NCBI GenBank assembly: GCA_005877655.1 | Contig: VBOC01000074.1 | Coordinates: 2,043-12,471 of the forward strand | Source of the DNA: Ignavibacteria bacterium | Lineage (GTDB): Bacteria > Bacteroidota > Ignavibacteria > UBA10030 > SZUA-254 | Reading direction: 5' to 3' | Length of the DNA: 10,429 bases | In this document: positions 6,139 through 10,429 of the stretch, piece by piece | Layout of the letters: the number at the start of each line of letters is the position of its first letter | Numbering within the stretch: position 1 is the stretch's first letter | Program-made: the position numbers and the translations under genes | Notes under the pieces: generated by a model | Databases searched by the model: none | What the model saw: only the letters and a program-made list of their open reading frames with translations | What the model was told of the DNA's origin: nothing

Positions 6139-6795
6139 TCAGCCCTCCCGTCTGGCGAGCAGTTTTTTATACACGAGCGCGGCAAGACCCGCCCCGAGCA
6201 TCGGGCCGATCCAGTACACAAGATGGTTTTCCCAATAGCCGCCCGCGAGGGCCGGGCCGAATGTTCGCGCAGGATTCATGGAGGCGCCCGTCATCGGACC
6301 CCCCGCGAGAATATCGGCCGTGATCGTCAGGCCGACAAATAAGCCCCCCATCCCCGGCCCGCGCGAGTCAATGGCGGAACCGTACACAACCAGGACGAGG
6401 AAAAAGGTCAGGATGAATTCCATGAGGATTCCCGCTCCGACTCCGACATCCGGAGCGAGCATCGGAGTCCCCAACTTGAAGAGTTCAACCGTCGAGGCGG
6501 GAAAAACGGCCCTGACCGCGAGCGCTCCCACGAGACCTCCGGAGAGCTGTGCGGCGGCATACAGAATCGCGTTTTTCGCATCGATCTTGCCGCCGACCCA
6601 TGCGCCAAACGTCACCGCCGGATTATAGAACCCGCCGGAGATATACCCCATCGCGGCGATCATCACGGCGATTGCCAGGCCGTGTGCCAGGGCAACTCCC
6701 GGGAGGCCGGCATTGACACAGATCGAAGAAACCCCGATGAAAATCAGCGTGAACGTGCCGATGAATTCAGCGGCGAGCTTCTGTGCGGTGTTCAT
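6139..6795 (-). CDS. Aquaporin / MIP-family channel
   Basis: A 218-residue integral membrane protein with six hydrophobic segments in two homologous halves. It has both NPA boxes: NPAVTFG (58-64) and NPARTFGP (174-181), with the selectivity-filter R177. The stretch ADILAGGPMTGASMNPAR and the His in LAHGLA (H38, second helix) look more like plant tonoplast-type (TIP) aquaporins than like AqpZ or GlpF; TIPs pass water, ammonia and peroxide. That comparison is from memory. The glycerol-type Asp after NPAR is absent. Start ATG 6795 has AAGGAG five bases upstream. The gene lies nine bases after the peroxiredoxin and 26 bases before PTPS, so it is probably in the same transcript. Substrate (water, peroxide or other small solute) is open. 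Confidence 0.87.
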   Translation of the reverse strand: MNTAQKLAAEFIGTFTLIFIGVSSICVNAGLPGVALAHGLAIAVMIAAMGYISGGFYNPAVTFGAWVGGKIDAKNAILYAAAQLSGGLVGALAVRAVFPASTVELFKLGTPMLAPDVGVGAGILMEFILTFFLVLVVYGSAIDSRGPGMGGLFVGLTITADILAGGPMTGASMNPARTFGPALAGGYWENHLVYWIGPMLGAGLAALVYKKLLARREG

Positions 6796-6804
6796 GGCAT
6801 CTCC

Positions 6805-7659
6805 TTATAATTGCTCGAGCAGTTCGTCCACGTGATGTTTCACCGAAACGTTTTCAAAGACGCTTTCGATCTTTCCCTCCTCGTCGATGACAACCGTCGT
6901 TCGCACGATGCCCATGTATTTCCGGCCCATGAATGATTTTTCCTTCCAGACTCCATACGCCCTCAGCATCTCCTTGCTTTCATCGCTCAGGAGCGGAAAG
7001 GGCAAATCGTACTTCCTCGAGAATTTTTCATGGGATTTGACCGAATCCGCGCTGACCCCGACAACCCTGGCGCCCTTGCGCTTCAACCGGTCGAAATGAT
7101 CGCGGAAATCACACGCCTCCTTCGTACATCCGGGGGTGCTGTCTTTCGGGTAGAAATACAGAATCACCTTCTTGCCCCGCAGATCTCCGAGCGAAACTGT
7201 GCGGCCGTCCGTCGACGGCAGCGAAAAGTCCGGGGCTTTCTCTCCCTCGGAAACCCACGCGTACTTCACAACGCCTTCGGGATCGAGAACGAATACCGAA
7301 CGATACGCCGCCGAATACCCCTTGAGTCCGGCGAAGCCGTCATGGACGATTCCATACTTGTTGATGGTACCGCGCGTGTAATCGCTCAGAAGAGGAAAAT
7401 TTATCCTGTTCGATTCGGCAAATGCCTTGCCGGCGAACGGCGGATCGACGCTGATGCCGACCACCCGGGCGTTCAGCCGCGAGAGCTCGGCGAGCGAATC
7501 CCGGAACCTGCACATTTCCTTCGTGCAAACGGAGGTAAAAACCCCAGGGTAGAACGCCAGTACGGTCTTTTTACCCAGGAATTCACCGAGGGAACGATCC
7601 TTGCGGTCGGTATCGGGAAGCGTAAAATCGGGCGCCTTTTCACCCACCTTGGGCGGCAT
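6805..7659 (-). CDS. Double-domain peroxiredoxin (AhpE-like plus Bcp/PrxQ)
   Basis: This 284-residue protein holds two full thioredoxin-fold peroxidase cores in a row. Domain 1 (about 1-137) has GEKAPDFTLPDTD and PGVFTSVCTKEMC with peroxidatic C45 (C50 also present), like stand-alone AhpC/TSA-type redoxins. Domain 2 (about 138-284) has GEKAPDFSLPSTDG and DSTPGCTKEAC with C178 and C183, the C-x4-C of Bcp/PrxQ, and complete C-terminal strands. Both reduce hydroperoxides. Stand-alone domain-1 relatives end with about twenty residues after YAWVS; here domain 2 begins at once after YAWVSE. The fusion may therefore be real, or an in-frame deletion may have merged two neighbouring genes. It heads the minus-strand run, below a good promoter. 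The start ATG 7659 has no strong Shine-Dalgarno site. Confidence 0.82.
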   Translation of the reverse strand: MPPKVGEKAPDFTLPDTDRKDRSLGEFLGKKTVLAFYPGVFTSVCTKEMCRFRDSLAELSRLNARVVGISVDPPFAGKAFAESNRINFPLLSDYTRGTINKYGIVHDGFAGLKGYSAAYRSVFVLDPEGVVKYAWVSEGEKAPDFSLPSTDGRTVSLGDLRGKKVILYFYPKDSTPGCTKEACDFRDHFDRLKRKGARVVGVSADSVKSHEKFSRKYDLPFPLLSDESKEMLRAYGVWKEKSFMGRKYMGIVRTTVVIDEEGKIESVFENVSVKHHVDELLEQL

Positions 7660-7731
7660 GACGAACTCTGCGATTGTGGAAGTGATGCATGGTCGAAGGA
7701 CGTGCCGGAGCTTCAGCTGAATTGCGTATGG

Positions 7732-7760
7732 AAATTAGAAAATAGGAGCCCCAAAGTCAA
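7732..7760 (-). promoter_or_regulatory. Promoter of the peroxiredoxin-aquaporin-pterin run
   Basis: On the minus strand TTGACT (7760-7755), 17-base spacer, TAATTT (7737-7732), in the 125-base gap between the DUF2279 gene and the peroxiredoxin start. The predicted transcript start is near 7725, giving a leader of about 65 bases. This is the largest gap in the minus-strand run, so it is the natural place for a promoter serving the genes from 7659 down to 2636. No terminator for the upstream gene is evident here. Confidence 0.5.
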
Positions 7761-7784
7761 GGAGTCCGCCCCATTTCCCCCAAA

Positions 7785-8708
7785 TCAGAAATACAGTCCG
7801 TACCAGATTGTGCCCGGAGAGAATTGTACTGCTGGCAACGGCATGTGCACATAATTGAGCAGCTCGCCCAGAGCGCGCAGGAAGCCGGTATCACGGGGAA
7901 TGATCTTTGTCATGTCGAGATCGAGCGCGACGAAGTAAATGCGGTGGGGGTCGGGTCCCGCCACTTCGCGGGCGCCGTATCCAAGCGCGAGACAGAGAAA
8001 GTCGGGCCAGAATTGCCCTGCCCGTTCGGGAACGAGATCGTGTATTTTGAGGCTCAGCCAGAAGGTCTGTCCCTCATAGTCGTCAATAATAAGGTGCTTC
8101 TGCCCCTTGAACCCGATGCCGCCCGGGTTGCCCAGGAGATCTGACGAGTGATAGCTTACTTTCAGATCGAAGTGCCGCAGGTACGGCACGTAGTACCGGG
8201 CGACGGGCCAGGCCGCGCCGCCGACATCGGAGGCAAAATCGACCCTGTCGAAGCCCCACGTAGAGAAGCCATCCTCAATCTCCACATAGGTCTGAAACAG
8301 CAACGCTCCGCCCGAACCGATCCAGAGGGCACTCTCTTCAGGGATGTTGGCCCACTCGACCGATCGCGCGATAAAAAACTCCAGAAGGTAGGCGCCGTAA
8401 AAATGCCCGATCTTGTCGACCGTGAGGCCGTAGACGAGGTCCTCCTGGAAGTGGAAAGGAGTCCGGTTGTCTTTCCACCAGCCGCTCTGCTGGTAAAAAT
8501 GTATCACAACCATCGACCCTGCCAGCGCGCCGCTCACCAGGGCGAGGCGTCCGTAAAGGACCTGGTGCGCCGCCGAGTCGATAGGAAGGCCCGGATAGAA
8601 CAGCGTGCGGCTTAAGTCGACGGAGGAACGCCGGCTTGAGGGCTCGTTTGCCCGGGACTGGACGCAGAGGAGTAGCGTTACAAAAATCAATACCGCGGAT
8701 CGTGCCAC
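7785..8708 (-). CDS. DUF2279-family exported protein
   Basis: A 307-residue protein with an N-terminal signal peptide (ARSAVLIFVTLLLCVQSRA, cleavage near residue 20). The core carries DKIGHFYGAYLLEF (98-111) and GFSTWGFDRVDFASDVGG (148-165), the two conserved blocks of the YfiM-like DUF2279 family known from Bacteroidota and relatives. The protein ends with a short aromatic tail (IWYGLYF), a C-terminus style typical of outer-membrane proteins. Function unknown; location is probably periplasm or outer membrane. Start is GTG 8708, 14 bases after the uxs stop, with no clear Shine-Dalgarno site; it is chosen because the signal peptide begins right there. The gene is likely co-transcribed with ugd and uxs, so a role in envelope or polysaccharide biology is possible but not shown. 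Confidence 0.78.
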   Translation of the reverse strand: MARSAVLIFVTLLLCVQSRANEPSSRRSSVDLSRTLFYPGLPIDSAAHQVLYGRLALVSGALAGSMVVIHFYQQSGWWKDNRTPFHFQEDLVYGLTVDKIGHFYGAYLLEFFIARSVEWANIPEESALWIGSGGALLFQTYVEIEDGFSTWGFDRVDFASDVGGAAWPVARYYVPYLRHFDLKVSYHSSDLLGNPGGIGFKGQKHLIIDDYEGQTFWLSLKIHDLVPERAGQFWPDFLCLALGYGAREVAGPDPHRIYFVALDLDMTKIIPRDTGFLRALGELLNYVHMPLPAVQFSPGTIWYGLYF

Positions 8709-8722
8709 GGAGAGGAGAAAGC

Positions 8723-9635
8723 CTATGAGACCTGTTCCCGCACGCGTATCCTGGTCTTACAATACTCGTAGGTCTTGCTCAGGCCCTCCCTCCTGCTCAC
8801 GTTGGGCTTCCACGCGAGAAGCTTCGATGCGCGGCTGATGTCGGGCTGCCGGACTCTGGGGTCGTCTTCCGGCAGCGGCCGATGCACAATTTTGCTCCTG
8901 CTGCCGGTGAGCGCGATGATCTCCCGGGCGAGCTCGAGGACCGTGATCTCATCAGGGTTTCCGATGTTGACCGGCTCGGTCACGTCGGAGATAAGCAATC
9001 GATAGATGCCGTCTATCAAATCGTCGACGAAGCAGACGCTCCTCGTCTGGCTGCCGTCCCCGAAAACAGTGATCTCCTCCTCGCGCATCGCTTGCGACAT
9101 GAATGTGGGAATCGCGCGGCCGTCGTCGATTCGCATACGGGGGCCGTAGGTATTGAATATTCGGACGATGCGGGTCTCCACCCCATGGGAGCGGTGGTAG
9201 GCCATCGTCATCGCCTCGGCAAAGCGTTTTGCTTCGTCGTAGACTCCCCGGAAACCGATGGGGTTTACATTCCCCCAATAGCTTTCCCGCTGCGGGTGTT
9301 CAAGAGGGTCCCCGTACACCTCCGATGTCGAGGCCAGCAGAAATCGCGCCTTTTTCGCTTTCGCGAGCCCCAGGGCTTTATGCGTCCCGAGCGAGCCTAC
9401 CTTCAGCGTCTGGATCGGCACCCGGAGGTAATCGATGGGACTCGCGGGCGAAGCAAAGTGCAGAATGTTGTGGACAGGCCCGTCGACATAAATAAAGTTC
9501 GTGACATCATGATGGAGAAAGCGGAAGCGCGAATGGCCGAAGAGATGGACCGGAGGCGAGCAACCGGTCGCAGAGATGCGATCCGAGAAAGCCCGCGCCG
9601 CCCGTGACGACGCTGACAGCTTCAGGTGCCGCCAT
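8723..9635 (-). pseudogene. uxs: UDP-glucuronate decarboxylase (UDP-xylose synthase), frameshifted near 9548
   Basis: From ATG 9635 the first 29 residues are [21 protein letters not shown], the NAD-binding N-terminus of the extended-SDR UXS family. This frame then stops at 9507. From base 9547 another frame carries the rest: [20 protein letters not shown], then [30 protein letters not shown] (catalytic Y-x3-K), [10 protein letters not shown] and [14 protein letters not shown], ending at the 8723 stop. Between LLASG and HLFGH, relatives have about 18 residues containing the DN and TG motif that binds the NAD ribose. Their absence with a frame change implies a deletion of about 53 bases. UXS oxidises and decarboxylates UDP-glucuronate to UDP-xylose, directly using the product of the upstream Ugd. 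The start overlaps the ugd end by 14 bases, so the genes are translationally coupled. As written the enzyme is dead. Confidence 0.87.
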
Positions 9636-10429
9636 TTTCCGTTCCCCGGCCGATTCCGAAATAGGTGAACCCTTTTTCTCCCAGGGCGCGCGGATCATAG
9701 ATGTTCCTGCCGTCAAAAATAACGTGCCCGCGCATCAGGGCCTTCATCCGGTCGAAATCCGGACGCCGGAAGCCGTTCCACTCGGTCAGGATCAGCAAGG
9801 CGTCGGCCTTGCGCAGGGCGGCATAATTATTCTTGAAGAGCTTGACGGTCGTTCCAAAGTATTTCCGCGCCTCCGTGAGCGCGACCGGGTCGTGCGCATG
9901 GACCGCCGCGCCGCGCTTCAACAGTTCTTTAATGATGCTGACGGACGGAGCTTCCCGCATGTCCTCGGTGTTCGGCTTGAACGACAGGCCCCAGACAGCA
10001 ATGATCTTTCTCGCCAGCCGCTTGTTGAAATATCGGACGATCTTCTCGACCAGCCGTACGCGCTGCTGGCGATTGACCGACTCCACGGCGGTAAGAATCT
10101 TGAGGTCGTAGCGGCAGTCCTTGCCCGTCCGTACGAGCGCCTTCACGTCTTTCGGGAAACACGACCCTCCGTATCCGGCCCCCGCGAAGAGAAACTGCGG
10201 GCCGATCCTGGGGTCTGTCCCGATTCCTTTTCGCACCATGTCGACGTCTGCGCCGAGGTAGTCGCACAGGTTGGCAATTTCGTTCATGAAGGAGATTTTC
10301 GTGGCCAGGAATGCATTCGCGGCGTACTTGGTCAGTTCGGCGCTCCGCTCATCCATCATCAGCACGGGATTCCCCGTACGGATGAACGGCGCGTACAGAT
10401 CCTGCATGATACGGATTGCCCTCTCGCTC
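9622..10429 (-). CDS. ugd: UDP-glucose 6-dehydrogenase, C-terminal part (5' end outside window)
   Basis: The gene enters from the right edge in frame ([15 protein letters not shown]) and ends at 9622, giving about 268 residues, roughly the C-terminal 60 percent of a UGD. Visible are the central-helix [20 protein letters not shown], the catalytic-cysteine motif [10 protein letters not shown], the C-terminal UDP-binding-domain signature [17 protein letters not shown] and the HAHDPVA block. UGD oxidises UDP-glucose twice with NAD to UDP-glucuronate, a precursor for capsule and lipopolysaccharide sugars and the substrate of Uxs, which overlaps its 3' end. Nothing in the visible part looks damaged. 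Confidence 0.92.
   Translation of the reverse strand, partial: SERAIRIMQDLYAPFIRTGNPVLMMDERSAELTKYAANAFLATKISFMNEIANLCDYLGADVDMVRKGIGTDPRIGPQFLFAGAGYGGSCFPKDVKALVRTGKDCRYDLKILTAVESVNRQQRVRLVEKIVRYFNKRLARKIIAVWGLSFKPNTEDMREAPSVSIIKELLKRGAAVHAHDPVALTEARKYFGTTVKLFKNNYAALRKADALLILTEWNGFRRPDFDRMKALMRGHVIFDGRNIYDPRALGEKGFTYFGIGRGTENGGT

Noticed and set aside
7030..7854. 274-codon plus-strand open frame
   Set aside because: Antisense to the double peroxiredoxin and its promoter region; its composition is arginine-rich shadow sequence with no family motif.
9549..9570. GACCGG and CCGGTC with a 10-base loop at the uxs junction, resembling the folE palindrome
   Set aside because: Only six-base arms, and the right arm fits native codons (LLASG), so chance is sufficient. 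No inverted copy is needed to explain this junction.
8882..9607. 241-codon plus-strand open frame
   Set aside because: Antisense shadow of the uxs gene, whose motifs (SEVYGDP, YDEAKR) are unmistakable on the minus strand.

Overview
The window is compact bacterial chromosome with a moderately high GC content. It holds thirteen protein genes or gene remnants, with no RNA genes, transposons or CRISPR arrays that I can see. The best guess at origin is the Bacteroidota/Chlorobiota/Ignavibacteria side of the tree. The reasons are a DUF2279-type outer-surface protein, a DUF1207-like protein, A-rich starts without Shine-Dalgarno sites on two plus-strand genes, and a short-chain dehydrogenase whose tail resembles what I remember of the green-sulfur-bacterial sepiapterin reductase. 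The promoters look like ordinary sigma-70 boxes (TTGACT or TTGCAA with TATATT). The lineage is an inference, not a certainty.

Layout. At the left edge is the 5' end of a minus-strand MoeB/ThiF-type adenylyltransferase. It is divergent from a frameshifted plus-strand DUF1207-like gene. Their intergenic region holds two mirror-image promoters that share one palindromic -35 box. Next come a minus-strand HD-domain hydrolase (1155-1709), a frameshifted plus-strand SAM O-methyltransferase (1768-2354) and a small membrane/zinc-motif protein (2358-2603). From 2636 to 10429 everything is on the minus strand. Reading with transcription from the right, there is an envelope sugar block: UDP-glucose 6-dehydrogenase (cut by the window edge), a frameshifted UDP-glucuronate decarboxylase and a DUF2279 protein. 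After a 125-base gap with a good promoter comes a six-to-seven-gene run: double-domain peroxiredoxin, aquaporin, 6-pyruvoyl-tetrahydropterin synthase (PTPS), GTP cyclohydrolase I, two SDR reductases and a ferredoxin-NADP-reductase-like flavoprotein.

How the genes may work together. GTP cyclohydrolase I plus a PTPS with the CX5HGH motif plus sepiapterin-reductase-like SDRs is the enzyme set for a tetrahydrobiopterin-like reduced pterin, not for queuosine or folate. The flavoprotein may supply or recycle reducing power, and the peroxiredoxin and aquaporin add a redox or peroxide flavour. The Ugd-Uxs pair makes UDP-glucuronate and then UDP-xylose for surface polysaccharide.

The strangest feature is shared damage. 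Four otherwise well-conserved genes (DUF1207-like, O-methyltransferase, folE, uxs) each lack a short internal stretch, roughly 30-55 bases, and change frame at that point. Good family sequence continues on both sides. In folE the missing stretch is replaced by an exact inverted copy of 21 bases of the neighbouring sequence. The peroxiredoxin fusion may be a fifth, in-frame case. This repeated pattern suggests a local assembly problem more than real gene decay, but only reads or relatives can decide.
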